A DNA stretch of 50,685 nt from Stemphylium vesicarium (GCA_004380135.1 QXCR01000186.1:1-50685); one strand, 5' to 3'. Positions 33,084-44,649 are shown, numbered from the stretch's first letter. The notes: generated by a model not told the origin, from the letters alone. Translations and numbers: made by a program.

Positions 33084-35633
33084 CTAGTGGTGAGGATCAC
33101 ATGCATTGCACGGTCCCCCGCCAATGCGTTCAGTCGCATTGGTGATGTCGACAATACCGCATGCCTCTTTCCCGATCGTATATCCCGGATAGTCAGCCGC
33201 ACTTCCGACTGCAATCAGCCCATGACCTTGTCGGCCTTGCGGCGGTGTAGGATCTGGGAATGGCGTCGTCGCCTCTAAAGGAACACCGGCAGCGTTGCCG
33301 CGACCACCATACAGACCGTTTCCAGGGTGGCGATTGGCTCGATGATGGTTCCGAGGCATCGTGTGGTACATTGGGGCGTGCATGGAACGGGGTCCAGTAG
33401 GCAAGCCAACGTTCGATATCCGCGTGAGGTCAATGTTGTAGTGACGGGGCGTATTGGTGTTGGTACGATTACTGAGAGCAGCATGTTGGTCAATCATATT
33501 AATCTGACTGGCGAAAGGCGGACATGCTCCAGTGTCGTCCGCTTCGTGCGTTGGCTTTCGATGTTGGGGGCTAGATTGTTCGTCCTCGTGATCGTAGTTG
33601 GGCTGGAGTTGGTGTGCGGGAACGGGAGGAGGGGGCATGAGCTCAACGGAGGAGCTTCGCTGTTGGTCCTTCAACGATGGGTGAATGGCGGTGACAGTTG
33701 CGACATCAGTCGATTTTGTTGTCGAAGTATGGGGAGCATCGCCGGATGATGATAGCGAGCCACGTGCGAGTTTTGGCTTATATTTACGAGGTGACTTTGG
33801 TCGGCCGTTGCGATAGCCCTGTTCATAAGCAAACTGGACGCCGTACATGTACCACAGGAATGGAATGCCATTCCTATCAAGCACCGTCATGTCTGGTAGG
33901 CCCGCCACATCCTGGAGTGGGGCTAGGTTTTCTGGCTCGTCTACAAGCGAGGTTGGAAGGATCGCAGGCGAAGTCCGCGGTACGAACTCAATGGCAGTTG
34001 CACGAAGGTCAGAACTCGTACTAGATTGCGTTGAGTGTTCGCTGTGTCCTTGCATTCTAGATGTGGGCACATACCATTCACTTCTTCCCCGCGCTAGCGC
34101 GCTGTCATTGGGATAGGGCTTTTCCTCTTTTGATGACGGAGGGTCGACTTTCTGGTTTTTTGAGTCCGGCGGTATATGCTCAGTCTCCAAGGCTGCAGCG
34201 TGATTGTCATCGGGTGTGATAAAATCGGAAACAGCAGTCTTATCCGGATGTACCTGCGCGTCTTGCAGGAGCTGAATTTTCGATTCCAAGGCTCTCACAG
34301 ACTCCGCTCGCTGTAGGGCAGAAGTGCGGGCTGTATCCGTGTTCCTGGCGGTGGTGTTGACACGTGGGATCCGAGACGTATCTGCCGCTGAGACCGGGCC
34401 TGCAGAGTTATTGTTCGCGGAAGTGACTGCATGCATTGGAGGCGAGACTAGCGGCTCATCGCCTATACCGGGATCGGAGCGGAGATTGGGAGTCCGGAAC
34501 GATAGCCTTGGCTTCGATAAGCTCACGCGCATTCCACTAATGCTTTTGACGCCTGACATCGGTGATGCATTGAGATGTCGAGGAAGCTGCTCACTCTTAG
34601 GGTCAGCACTCAAATCAAAGATGGGGATGTCCTGGTCCTCCAGACTCTCTGCAGCAGTCTGGAAGCTATACAAAGTGCTTGCAGGACTTCTTACAGGCGA
34701 GCCATCTGCAGTGTGGAATGAGTTCTTGCCAGTCGAGGTGGCAATGCTGCTTGATGTTCGGGGATGTCCGACCGACATTGTTTCAGCGGTGAGGTACGTC
34801 GGCCTGGTGGGCGACATCTTGAGGGTATGCACGGGGTGCTGGCGCGCACTACCACGTGCCGGTGGTGTGACGGGACTGTTCCATGCTGGCTTCGAAGGGG
34901 GGGTGCCAATCTTTACAGGAGTCTGTGGTGATGCTAGGGGCGCCACAGCACTTTCAACGGCAGCAAGAGCCTCTTTTGTCAGATAAGTCGCTCCTTCTTT
35001 ACCATGTGTTCTACCCAAGTCAGCCGAGCTGCGGGTCAGTCGAAGCTTGTTCATGTCGCTCGGAGAGCCGGCCGCTGAGCCTTTCTTGTGTGTCCGCTCT
35101 TTCGCACGCTGGGCCGTCGCAAGATTGGGGGCAGTGGCCTTCGGGAGCCAATGGGCAGGGATGGGCTTGCGTGGACTCTGGCCGAGCTGACTGCTCGCTG
35201 GCGTTGGAGATGGATGATCGCGTTGCTCAGGAGTATACTGCCGAGCAGTGCCTAGAGCTAGGCTAGTAGGCGAGTGCACCGAGTTCCTGGAGGGAGCGGA
35301 TGGTTCGTGGGGTGATACTTGGAAGGCGTCAGAGCAACCGATCAAGGACTCGAAACGAGCAACTAGTTCAGTGACCTTACCATCATGAGTGACTTTCAGA
35401 TCCAACGAGGACTCTTTGTCCAATGGAATATCGATGCTGACATTACTATAGCCCTGGCTGTCCAACAAATAGCGTGCATCACTCAGCGTATTTGCACGTC
35501 TCGTATGCGACCCATCGACAAGAGCCGATCGTGGAATGAGGGAAGCCTGGCTGTGTGCTTGCTCGACTCGGTCCTGGGCAGCCGTGTCCAAGGTCAGTGA
35601 ACGACCCGCCGGGGACGGCGTAAGCGTAGACAT
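33084..35633 (-). CDS. Large Ser/Pro-rich protein of unknown function, 849 aa
   Basis: A single uninterrupted exon. I start it at the ATG at 35,633 because ACAAAATGTC is a good fungal start context and the 61 codons upstream (in frame from 35,816) are CAA/AGC-rich like a 5' UTR. The longer form would be 910 aa. Most of the protein is low-complexity Ser, Pro, Thr, Arg and Gln, so probably disordered, with many SP and TP sites. Two parts look ordered. One is near residues 45-105 (TLSDARYLLDSQGYSNVSI, then TELVARFESLIGC). The other is near 605-640 (MTVLDRNGIPFLWYMYGVQF, then AYEQGYRNG). The second, with its aromatic residues, is likely the conserved core. The C-terminus contains Gly-rich and His-rich pieces. 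There is no membrane segment or signal peptide. I do not recognise the family. Confidence 0.78.
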   Translation of the reverse strand: MSTLTPSPAGRSLTLDTAAQDRVEQAHSQASLIPRSALVDGSHTRRANTLSDARYLLDSQGYSNVSIDIPLDKESSLDLKVTHDGKVTELVARFESLIGCSDAFQVSPHEPSAPSRNSVHSPTSLALGTARQYTPEQRDHPSPTPASSQLGQSPRKPIPAHWLPKATAPNLATAQRAKERTHKKGSAAGSPSDMNKLRLTRSSADLGRTHGKEGATYLTKEALAAVESAVAPLASPQTPVKIGTPPSKPAWNSPVTPPARGSARQHPVHTLKMSPTRPTYLTAETMSVGHPRTSSSIATSTGKNSFHTADGSPVRSPASTLYSFQTAAESLEDQDIPIFDLSADPKSEQLPRHLNASPMSGVKSISGMRVSLSKPRLSFRTPNLRSDPGIGDEPLVSPPMHAVTSANNNSAGPVSAADTSRIPRVNTTARNTDTARTSALQRAESVRALESKIQLLQDAQVHPDKTAVSDFITPDDNHAAALETEHIPPDSKNQKVDPPSSKEEKPYPNDSALARGRSEWYVPTSRMQGHSEHSTQSSTSSDLRATAIEFVPRTSPAILPTSLVDEPENLAPLQDVAGLPDMTVLDRNGIPFLWYMYGVQFAYEQGYRNGRPKSPRKYKPKLARGSLSSSGDAPHTSTTKSTDVATVTAIHPSLKDQQRSSSVELMPPPPVPAHQLQPNYDHEDEQSSPQHRKPTHEADDTGACPPFASQINMIDQHAALSNRTNTNTPRHYNIDLTRISNVGLPTGPRSMHAPMYHTMPRNHHRANRHPGNGLYGGRGNAAGVPLEATTPFPDPTPPQGRQGHGLIAVGSAADYPGYTIGKEACGIVDITNATERIGGGPCNACDPHH

Positions 35634-36360
35634 TTTGTTATAATGCTGCGATTGGTTCTGTTGCTGGCTATGTATTCGTGATGAGCTACTGCTGTTGGCG
35701 CTTGATGCTGATGGGCGGAAAGACAATGCACAGTAGAGGTATTGCGAGTTGCCGTTGGCGTCGGCGTCGTTTCGCGAATGACGGTCACTAGCTGCGTAAG
35801 TATCAGGCAGTAACAAGGATTGTGCAAGGCATCTTACACTATGGGCTGACTAAGTGCTGTCGCTTCGCCGCAGTAGGATATTCTGGTGAGTTCGCCGTGT
35901 CGACAGTCGAAATAATAGCAGTAATGATAAATACACATGCTGTCAGGTACCGGTCGCCCACCGCGGTTAATAGGAAAGCCCAATGCTGAGGATCCAAGTT
36001 CCCGGTAAATGCAAGAAGGTATGGCCAATGTCGTAGAAGGAGCGGGGTTGGTGGTTGATATTTGCGTCCGCCTGATGGGGGCTAGCGGTAAACAAACGAA
36101 AGCGGGAAGAACGCGTAGAGTAAGGTGAAGGCTGGAAACTCTTGATAAATCATATGCGATAGGAACATCGAGGTCGTGAATATAACCACTCAAGTGAAAA
36201 GTCACTAGTAGTCGCAATGCATTCACAGCTCATGCGCGGGATATCAAACGACTTTGGAGCAAGCAAGAACTAGCTTCACTCCGGGTATCGTTGTGATAAA
36301 GAAAACAGACACATGCAACCTTTCATGCCAGACCCAACCCTCATTCCCATACCTAATTTC
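35634..36360. other. Intergenic between two minus-strand genes
   Basis: This is the 5' region of the 849-aa gene (CAA-rich leader at 35,634-35,700) and the 3' flank of the Nej1/XLF gene. The frame from 35,816 is open but reads as leader. Nothing else is recognised. Confidence 0.4.
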
Positions 36361-38030
36361 TCAAAATCGCTTCTTCTTTTTCCCTTGGGCCTGTTTCTTC
36401 GCCGCCTCCTCATTCTTCCGCTTAAGCTCGACGCGCTTACGTTCGGCCTTATCTTCGGGTGTCTCCTCATGCCATTCCTGAACTGGTGTCTTTTCTCGTT
36501 TGGCTGTCTGTGGTGGGGATGATGGTGGCTCTGCGTTGGGAGAATGCGTGGCTCGCGAGCGATTCTTGCTTGGAGAAGCTATGGTCGCGCGTTTTGAAGC
36601 ACCGCCATCACCAGTCCTCCCTTTGCCTCCGATTCTGAAAGGCGCCCTAGACTTCTTCGGTGTCGTAGTGCCTTCTGCTTGCTGGGAAGATGGAGGTACT
36701 GATTCTCTTTTTGGTAAGACGGTGTTTGGATCTTCTCCGGCGTGTGTGTTTTCAGGCAGTGGCGAGGGTGAGCGCGTTGGTTTCCGGGTCTTGCCTCCGA
36801 TGCTAAAGTTGCCTGTCTTGCCTGTCGTAGCTGCCGGTGCGGCCACCAGAGGTGACGAGCGCTGTTCGGACGACGACGATTTCCGATGTTCGGGCTGCTG
36901 AACTCCTCGTATCCGATCCTGGCTATGGCCCTTTGTTGACGCGTCGAGATCATCTTCATCTTCGGTGCTATCGTTCTCATCTTCATCGTAACCCTGTAGG
37001 GGCGGCTGCGGTCGAGACGTGTCTAGGATCTTCGCAGACTTGGGGGGAAGGTTGCGGGTCTATAATGCAGTAAGTAACCCTGCTTGATTAGAGCCCGCGA
37101 TATGCTTACCTTGAAATTATCGTGGCTATCAAACTCGTCCTCAGTCTCCTCTTCAGTAAGCTCTGGGTCTTCTTTCGTTTTCGGGGGCAACGTAGGTCTC
37201 TTCGCTTTACTGTTTGCGGACGTGTTCGGCGGGGCCAATTTCGTTGGTACAGCTGTCCACCACAAGCTTTCCGAGCTTCCTGACTTCAGCTGCTCGGGAA
37301 CCTTTGGCGTGGATTGAGCTAATGCTTCTTGGAACAAACCTAGCGTAGTCAAGTCCGAGTCGCCTAATCGCGCGGTGTCCTGCCTCCAAGTTTCCTCGCG
37401 GAAAGGTTGCAAAGCGGGGATGTGCTTTGCCACTTGCTCACGTTTGATTCCCCTTCGTCCCGCCTTGATGCCACCCACACTCGGGAAAGCGGTAGCCAAG
37501 TCCATGTTAGCGGAATCGAACTGATCTACGAGTCGAGTGATTGCCCTATCCTTGCCGGTGATTGTGTTGATGAGACTTGTGATGCGCTCGTTCTGTAGGT
37601 GCGAGGATACGAGAAGGGGGAGGATGAGTTCATCTTTGAGAGTCGTAGGCGTGCGCTTCTGCAGATGGAACTTCCATGTGAGGCGGTCGAGTGGCTCTGG
37701 GAGGATCATGCTTGTGTGTAAAACGATGCCATCATCTTCATTGCGGGTAATGCGGCAGGTCGCGCCTTCTGCATTTTGCAGTGGCTTCGCGACATTTTCC
37801 AGAAGAATGGCAAGCTGCGCAGTATCCTGTTTGCTGACTTCGATTGGCGATTGCTCTTGTGAAGCTCGGTCCACAATGTCATCCAGCCCTAGCCCTTCAC
37901 ACCAGATGTTGTTCAGATCTGTGAGATGCACCGTGTATGAGTCCGAGTGGAAGGAGGGCTTAATGAGTAGTTGGGGTATTTGCCCGTCATCTAGCTGCTC
38001 AAACAGGTCCAACACGCGCCAACAAGACAT
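36361..38030 (-). CDS. nej1: Non-homologous end-joining factor Nej1/XLF, 539 aa
   Basis: XLF/Nej1 works with Lif1/XRCC4 and DNA ligase IV to bridge and ligate broken DNA ends in the nucleus. There are two exons, 38,030-37,110 (307 codons) and 37,059-36,361, with a 50-nt intron. The N-terminal head domain is recognisable from its start: W at residue 4, then IPQLLIKPSFHSDSYTVHLT and DLNNIWCEGLGLDDIVDRA. A heptad-like helical stretch follows (about 130-185: LILPLLVSSHLQNERITSLI), the dimer-forming coiled coil. The rest is disordered, acidic around 290-330 and basic and Ser-rich later. It ends AAKKQAQGKKKKRF. A basic tail with a terminal Phe resembles the Ku-binding motif at the end of XLF proteins. 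The tail is longer than in human XLF (299 aa), as is common in filamentous fungi. The gene is divergent from Cactin. Confidence 0.85.
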
Positions 38031-38348
38031 GTTAGCAGGGGAGGGAGTGAGGCGTTGATTTTATTTTCATATTAGCATTAAATACGTAGAGGCCCCGAAG
38101 CAGGCAGCAAGAGACCAGACTCTTGATGAGAGGTAGTGAGATTGCATGTGGTGGGTGGGGCGAGTGAAAGGCAGCAGCGCCAAGACGTGTTGCTAAAGGG
38201 GGAACAAATCCCTGTCGGCGCGGAAAGACCGCCGTACGTCACCAGCCTCGGCCAAAGATTTCGCGATCTGCCCGTGTCTGTCGGTCGCTGCAGCCAAACC
38301 TCATCGTCGCAAAAGACATCACTTGGCCTATACACAATACGAATTAGC
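38031..38348. promoter_or_regulatory. Shared divergent promoter region of Nej1/XLF and Cactin
   Basis: Only 318 bp separate the two start codons, so both genes must take their promoters from this piece. No TATA box is evident near either start, as usual for housekeeping genes. If Cactin instead began at an in-frame ATG at 38,136 the gap would be 105 bp. The extra 71 residues have no Cactin similarity, so I favour 38,349. Confidence 0.6.
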
Positions 38349-40090
38349 ATGCCATCACACGAACCCCCATGGCGCAACGAGCGCAATAACTACCCCCAGC
38401 GCAATGGGCCGGCATCATCGATCCCTGCGAAGCGCTCCGCCGACTCGCGATCTCACGACAGCGCTGCGAAACGATCGACCAACGCAGCCGAGGAAGCGTG
38501 GGTGGCCGACGAAGATCGCTTCGTGCTGCAGCAGGCGAAGAAGAAGGCGGCATTACGAGTAAGAGGCGGACGCGCCAAGCCCATCGACTGGCTGGCCGTC
38601 ACATTGCGCTTTATCGATCCCGCCGAGAAGTCGATATTGGATGAGGAGGTCGAGGATCACGAGCTGGACATAGTCGATCCAGAGGGCGTACTGGAGGGCT
38701 TGGACAATGATGACCTGGCTGAATTGGAAAAGGAAATTGAGAACTATCTCACACTCGAGACCAGCAGGAGTAATCGCGACTACTGGACTGTGAGTATAAA
38801 CATGCCACACTGACTATCATCGTCTAACCTTCCTAGTCACTCAAAGCTATTTGCAAAGACATTCGTCGCAAGTCTCGCACGTCAAAAGCCGAAGCGCGAG
38901 GCACTAGCTCTGTGGCTGCCGATATCGACCAACTCCTAGCACCAAAGTCCTACGAACAGCTTGAGACGCTCGAAGTCCAGGTCAAGAAGAAGCTCGACTC
39001 CGATGAACCCATCGACTACGACTACTGGGAACAATTGCTACGGAGCCTGCGCGTGTGGAAGGCCAAGGCGAAGCTACGGCGTGTCTCCCAGGAGATTGTC
39101 AGGGAGCGACTACAGACTCTACGGAAGCAGCAGGCCGAGGCGGCTGCATCTGTACAAGCCAACATATATTCCATGCTTGGGGGAAACGACGATGCCATTG
39201 AGGTGCAACCGACGACCGTCGCATACGATGCAGCCTTGGACCCAGAGCCAATGTTGAAGCTGCGTGCTGAAGACAAGGCGCTACCACAGCTCGAAGAGAA
39301 GGCCTTCTTAGACAACATGGCCGCTGAAAGGCGAAAAATTCAAAAGGTCGGCTACGTGCCACCCAAGACAAAAGCGAGCGGCACAAACGTCAGCAGTAAT
39401 CAGCCCGCGACAAGCCAGGCTGTGACTACAAGCGCTTCTCGCTTTGCACCCGTCGAAAAGGAAGACTACTCCAAAGCGACCATGGCGCTATACGAAAGAG
39501 AAGTAGCGCGAGGCGTCGAGGAAGGCGAGGAAGTCTTCACCGCCGAGGAGGAAGTCACGACGGCCCGGTCCCAATCCGACGGCAGCTACAAGCCCAGGAA
39601 ACCCCGCTACTTCAACCGCGTTCAGATGGGCTATGAATGGAACAAGTACAACCAGACGCATTATGATCACGATAACCCTCCGCCCAAGGTCGTACAGGGA
39701 TACAAGTTCAACATCTTCTACCCAGAACTGATTGACAAGACCAAGGCACCCACGTACAAGATCGAACGCGAGAACGGCCGCAAGAAAGGCCAGTCGTTTG
39801 CACCCGCCGGTGAAGACGATACGTGCCTGATCCGCTTTATTGCCGGTCCGCCTTACGAGGATATTGCCTTTAGGATTGTCGACAAGGAATGGGACTATAG
39901 CGCCAAAAGGGAACGAGGGTTCAAGAGCAGCTTTGACAAGGTTAGCCCCACGCTGCTCCCTCTCCTCACAACTCGCTAACCCAACGCAGGGCATTCTACA
40001 GCTCCACTTCCAGTTCAAGAAGGTAAGTCAGCATCGCCTGATCACAACTGTGTCACAGCTAACATGTGGCAGATTTACTATCGAAAGTAG
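38349..40090 (+). CDS. Cactin, spliceosome-associated protein, 531 aa
   Basis: Cactin is a conserved nuclear protein of the late spliceosome needed for accurate splicing. There are four exons: 38,349-38,789, 38,837-39,940, 39,990-40,022 (33 nt) and 40,073-40,090 (18 nt including the stop). The introns are 47-50 nt and phases fit throughout. The mid domain shows RAKPIDWLAVTLRFID and YEQLETLEVQVKKKLDS. The C-terminal domain is highly typical: FNRVQMGYEWNKYNQTHYD, then PPPKVVQGYKFNIFYPEL. It continues with RFIAGPPYEDIAFRIV and ends ILQLHFQFKKIYYRK. The last 15 residues are encoded by the two mini-exons. The C-terminal end YYRK matches the family end, which supports the splicing. The long Arg/Ser-rich N-terminus of animal Cactins is short here. 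Confidence 0.93.
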
Positions 40091-41390
40091 CCGTTCGGAT
40101 CCTGTGCCGGCTATGGGACGATATCTGGGGCGGGCATTGCACAATCACTTGCGATTTGATAGGCACCTTCTCACAACCGACGTCCCATCAATGCCAGGCT
40201 TCTCTTCGCTGCGCTATCATCATGACCACGTATGGCGGTAACCAACGGTGAGGCTTCTAGCCCCGCCCGTCTACCAACCGGTTCTCTTCCCATTCAAGTG
40301 ACAGCGTCCTCATACCAGAGGCCGCTAGCGGTGTACGTACCTATCGGAGCGGTGACGGCCTTGCCATACAATCTGACCAATGACGGACAAACACAGCCTC
40401 TTCTGGCTTCGAGCATGGACTACAAATCATTCTCACCGGAAATCAGGGCCTGGGGGTTGTGTGACATTCCTGTGGGGTCTTTCCCAAACGGCTGCTCGCG
40501 GATGCCTCATCGCAGGCGCAGCGTACCTGGTAGCATCCTTGCGCCTCCGGCATATGTGCCGCTAATCTTTTCCTTGGGGACATGATTTCACGTGAGGTGT
40601 GCACTTTCGATGATCGGGCAAGCGCTTGCTGCTCGCTGGCAATCCTCTTCTTTGACTTCCACGGAACCAGGTGGGTAACTGCTCTCCGCAAGCCTTTTCC
40701 AGTTTGGAAACCGCCCCTATCCGACCTCATCCACTAATCATGCATGGAAGCCGGGCAAGAACATGGAAGAATTGGAATGAATGCTTGTAGACAACGTCCG
40801 GCCATGGGCATTCCAATGTTGCAAGTGGTCTAGACAACATGCAGGCTCCCGTCTCCCCTGTCCTGACGACGCAATCGTTGGCTGCAGCCGTCACACAGGC
40901 AGTCATCCCGACTGTCAAAAGCAGTAGTGCAATGAGGGTCTCTTCGCTCCGTCTCGGCCCGTGAGACAATGATGCCATGTCTGCGCTTTTGGCCCCGTGA
41001 TACCAGCCCTGCGCCTGCATTTGCACCTGCGCCTAGACTTCTCCCCAGATCCTCTGTCTTTGCGACGATATATCGCTTCTTGTTTGCCCGCTCAAGCGCT
41101 GCTGCGGCATCAAGCCTGAAAGTATGCTTGCAGCAGGAACCCGGCTTTGGAGGAGTTGGGTGACAATGACAATGGCCTTGATGTAATCCCATTCGCCGGG
41201 TCCCGGGCCAGCATGTAAATGTCTTGCCTTTCGCTTCACTTGGGAGCATCGCCTTTCACTGTGTTCTCTATCCGTTTTGCGCCAGTCCTTTGGTTTCACA
41301 CACCGTGCTGGCACTCTCTTCCGCGTACCCCGTATCGATACGCTCGCTACTCACCGTTCAGGCCCGTGAAAGAGCGACAGCACAACAACG
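40091..41390. other. Intergenic: long 5' region of the forkhead gene
   Basis: This covers 1.3 kb between Cactin and the forkhead start. Open frames below 140 codons occur on both strands with no recognisable domain. A CCTGCGCCTGCATTTGCACC repetitive stretch is at about 41,010-41,034. Pyrimidine-rich sequence at 41,200-41,390 fits a long 5' UTR. I see no gene. Confidence 0.4.
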
Positions 41391-43048
41391 ATGCCACATG
41401 CGCAATCACCTCATCGCTCTTCCTCCGGAGATGCGTATGCTGCCTTTGATATCGTCCTGTCATCGAAAGACCATATTTCCGCCCCCAGTTTACTTCATAC
41501 TCAAAGTACGCTGTTGTCTCAGTCCACCAGTCTGCCCGCGGACGCACCTTCCCTGGCAACTACCGTTGGAGAGTCTGCCACTTCCAGCGTCGGCCAAGTC
41601 TCGCCGCCCAAAATGAACGTCGAGGAGCAGCAACGTATGCAGTGGCCTGCGCCGCCCAGCTTCTTCCTCAATTCCGCTGGTCACGATCGCGCCGGCTACC
41701 AGGTATCTAATAACTTTTCGTCGGTCCCGGGAGACTACTACCACTACGCTCAGAATGGAATGTCTTACGATACCAACTACAACCTCACATACCCCACGCA
41801 GTATTCTGGCTCAAGTTGCCCCCGTTCCTACAACGGGATCGACTTAACTGGTCTGCCTAACGACCTAGCCATAGCAGACTCATTCCCGCCCACAGCCTAT
41901 CACATCGAGCCACCGAAACACCATGATGCAATGGATCTTTCGGACCAAGAAATCAACGGCCAGTTGATGCAGCTCACCAACGACTACGAACATCCTCCAT
42001 ACAACTCGCATATCAAAGTCGAAGACCATCATGGTTACCAGAGCCCATACTCGAACCCAACACAGGCCACTACACCACATGACGACCCTCAGCATTCCCA
42101 CAACTTTGACGGCGGAGATGGTGGCGCAATCGACAAGGAGCAGCCATACGCACAGCTGATCTACCAAGCTCTCCTGAACGCCCCAGGGAACACGATGATA
42201 CTACGCGACATATACGACTGGTTCAAGAACAACACGGACAAAGCAAGCGCCTCTGAGACAAAAGGCTGGCAAAACAGCATCAGACACAACCTATCAATGA
42301 ACGGCGTAAGTGCACCCCCTCATAGACCTCCACCCAACCAAGCTAACCACCCATTCAGGCCTTCGAGAAAGTCGACCAGCCCGGCGACGAAACGCGCAAA
42401 GGCTTCATGTGGCGCCTGACGTCGCAAGCCATCCGCGAAGGTGTGAAATCCACAACGCGATACCGCAGCAAAGCGCTAAACAAGCGCGGCCACCGGACGC
42501 ACCTCCCGCAGCCGCAGCGCCAGGCCTCGGGCGCAAAAGGCGGACAAGCAGCACGTCGCGCCGCACGCTTGAAGCGCTCAGCCCGTCTGCACGACGCACA
42601 ACGGAACATGCAGTACATGTCGCGTTCTGTGCCTGTTGCCTTCGACCCCTCGTATCACCGGCACGCGCTACCTACCCAGCCCTCTCCCTCGCATCCACCT
42701 CCCTCGCCGTACTACGGCAGTGACGTAGACTTTGGCTTCTCGAGTCAGAATAGCGAGTTCACTGATAGTCCGCTGCCCGCTGATCACCACTCCCACTCGC
42801 GTATCGATCTTTTCTCCTCGGCGGCCGGGTGGAGCCCCATGTCACAGCAGGGCGGTCTGCCTATCGCTGATACGGCGTACCTGCTTGATCACAGTCCGAC
42901 GGAGAGCCTCTTTACTAATAGCCCTAGCCCCAGTGCGGATGAGCCGCGGACGCCTATGGATACGGTGGGGGGCTGGCAGGAGGATGTGGCGATGGGACCT
43001 GAGTATGTGTTTGATGAGCAGCTTGCGTATAGGGAGTTTGCGGGGTGA
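41391..43048 (+). CDS. Forkhead (FKH) transcription factor, 534 aa
   Basis: A nuclear DNA-binding regulator of the forkhead class. There are two exons, 41,391-42,305 and 42,359-43,048, with a 53-nt intron (GTAAGT, GCTAAC branch, CAG). The N-terminal 245 residues are disordered, rich in Ser, Tyr, Asn and Pro. The winged-helix domain spans about 249-345: PYAQLIYQALLNAP, then MILRDIYDWFKNNT. The recognition helix is GWQNSIRHNLSMNG, followed by AFEKVDQPGDETRKGFMWRL. The intron falls right after the recognition helix. A very basic segment follows (about 350-400, RSKALNKRGHRTH and RRAARLKRSARLH), a likely nuclear-localisation or DNA-contact region. The C-terminus is Ser/Pro-rich and acidic, suited to activation. 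The first ATG is used; an in-frame ATG at 41,612 is an alternative. The target genes are unknown. Confidence 0.9.
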
Positions 43049-44343
43049 GTGGTCATCGTAGAGTCGTGTCAGGATGGGCGTGGGTGCGGCTGGCGAGTCG
43101 TGCCCGCCGACTTACGACTTGGTGTAGTTGTATTTTCGGTTGGGTGGTGTATGTAATTGGAACGGTGATTGGGATTGGGCATGTGTGAAGCCGACTTTGC
43201 ATAGCACGATTGGTCTGTTTGAGCGCTTCTTTTTCCGCAACGGCTATGATGAATGTATGCTTTTCTTGCTACGACTTGTACTCTTTACTCTGCGATACCG
43301 TCAATGATGCAAACCTGCCGCTTAGCTTTCGTCTCCTGCTTCCTACCCGTTCAAAGCAATTCGTATTCTTCGCATCCCTGGTTACCTGGACAGGCGTTCA
43401 TCTCTTGCTGAGTATTCTATGTAAATGTATTGATGTATCCATATGCCACGATCGTAGTGAGCAATTGGTGTTTTAATTCGTTCACGATCGCGATCCGGAC
43501 TCTCGTCTTCGCGTTGAGGGAAAAAAGCGAGTCGTCGTTTCTTCTGTCGCAACCGCGCCGCATCGTGCTGCGTCGGCGACGTATAAGCTAGGCTGGTGAT
43601 GATGTAAGTTCTGTTGCTGCACCGTTGGCTTAGTTGTAACGTCCGCAGAAATATTCGAGTTGGCTGGCTGTGTCGTGTATAGTAATGAAATCACGTGACC
43701 TTCATATCCCGCCCGTACACGAAGTTACTCTTTGTTCTGGTTTCGCGCAGGCCAAATGACCATCGCTGGAACGTTGATTTGGCCATTGATTGTGGAGGGT
43801 TCTTTGATATCTTTGTGAACGAAGGTATTCTACTAGAGGAAGGGTTTCATTGTTCCGTGTGGCGATGTCTCGCTTGGCCATCATTGTCGTTGGACGAGAG
43901 GCGGGGCATGGGCGTTGCGCATACATACAACTTAAGGAAGGGTGTTTGGAGACTACAACAGCACGTTCCCAAACTCTTGTCATATCATTAAAGATAACGC
44001 CAAGTCCTCTCGGTGCTTACTGCACGAAACAGAGCTAATGTTATGGTTTACCGCCGAAATTTCAACGCGTCTTTGCTGATAGCGGAAATTGCAGTCTCTA
44101 TAACTAAACATCAACGCACGACGAGGCCCATAGTTGCAACGGACCTGTCTTGCTACTGACCCAGCGATACTATCGCGATCTCGTCAACGGCTGGCGGTGT
44201 GAAGCATGAGCCAAGCTCGGGTAACCGACCCGCGGCAAAATCCTCATCCCGCAAAACGCCACGACAGAAAGGCTACACCGAACAACGCGACAAGCAACAC
44301 TGACGCGTAGGCCATAATCTTGGGCAAGTCTTGGGAGGCGCCC

Positions 44344-44494
44344 GTGGGGCGGCAGATGCGGAATCTGGGGTAAGAATAAGTCCACCAATGTGGTCGGCCA
44401 AGCGCCCAGCAAAGTGGAGAAAGCTTCGCTTTTCTTAGCCTAGCGCCACAGCGAGGGGCGCGATTTAGCCACTGTGGCCGTGAGAGGACCCCAG
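44344..44494. promoter_or_regulatory. Cluster of CreA-type (SYGGRG) sites
   Basis: GTGGGG at 44,344-44,349, CTGGGG at 44,365-44,370 and CTGGGG on the minus strand at 44,489-44,494 fit the binding consensus of the carbon catabolite repressor CreA/Cre1. Polygalacturonase genes are commonly glucose-repressed, so the position 200-350 bp before the start is sensible. The motif is short and common, so this is inference. Confidence 0.35.
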
Positions 44495-44621
44495 GATCAT
44501 CATGGAGAGGTTCGAAGAATTCCTCCGCGCCTCCATGATTCAACGGGTCGACATGTCATGACCGGAATGTTGAAAGCCAAGCCCGCGGCTCGGACGGCTG
44601 GAAAGGGTCGCGTTTAGGGGG

Positions 44622-44629
44622 TATATTAA
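44622..44629 (+). promoter_or_regulatory. TATA box of the exo-polygalacturonase gene
   Basis: TATATTAA stands 66 bp before the start codon in otherwise GC-rich DNA. This is a usual place for a TATA box of an inducible secreted-enzyme gene. Confidence 0.55.
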
Positions 44630-44649
44630 GTGCTTCCGCCAGCGCAACA

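Noticed and set aside
34324..34986. 220-codon plus-strand open frame
   Set aside because: It lies fully antisense to the 849-aa gene in low-complexity sequence and has no domain. It is a shadow frame.
39488..40018. 176-codon minus-strand open frame
   Set aside because: It is antisense to the conserved C-terminal domain of Cactin.
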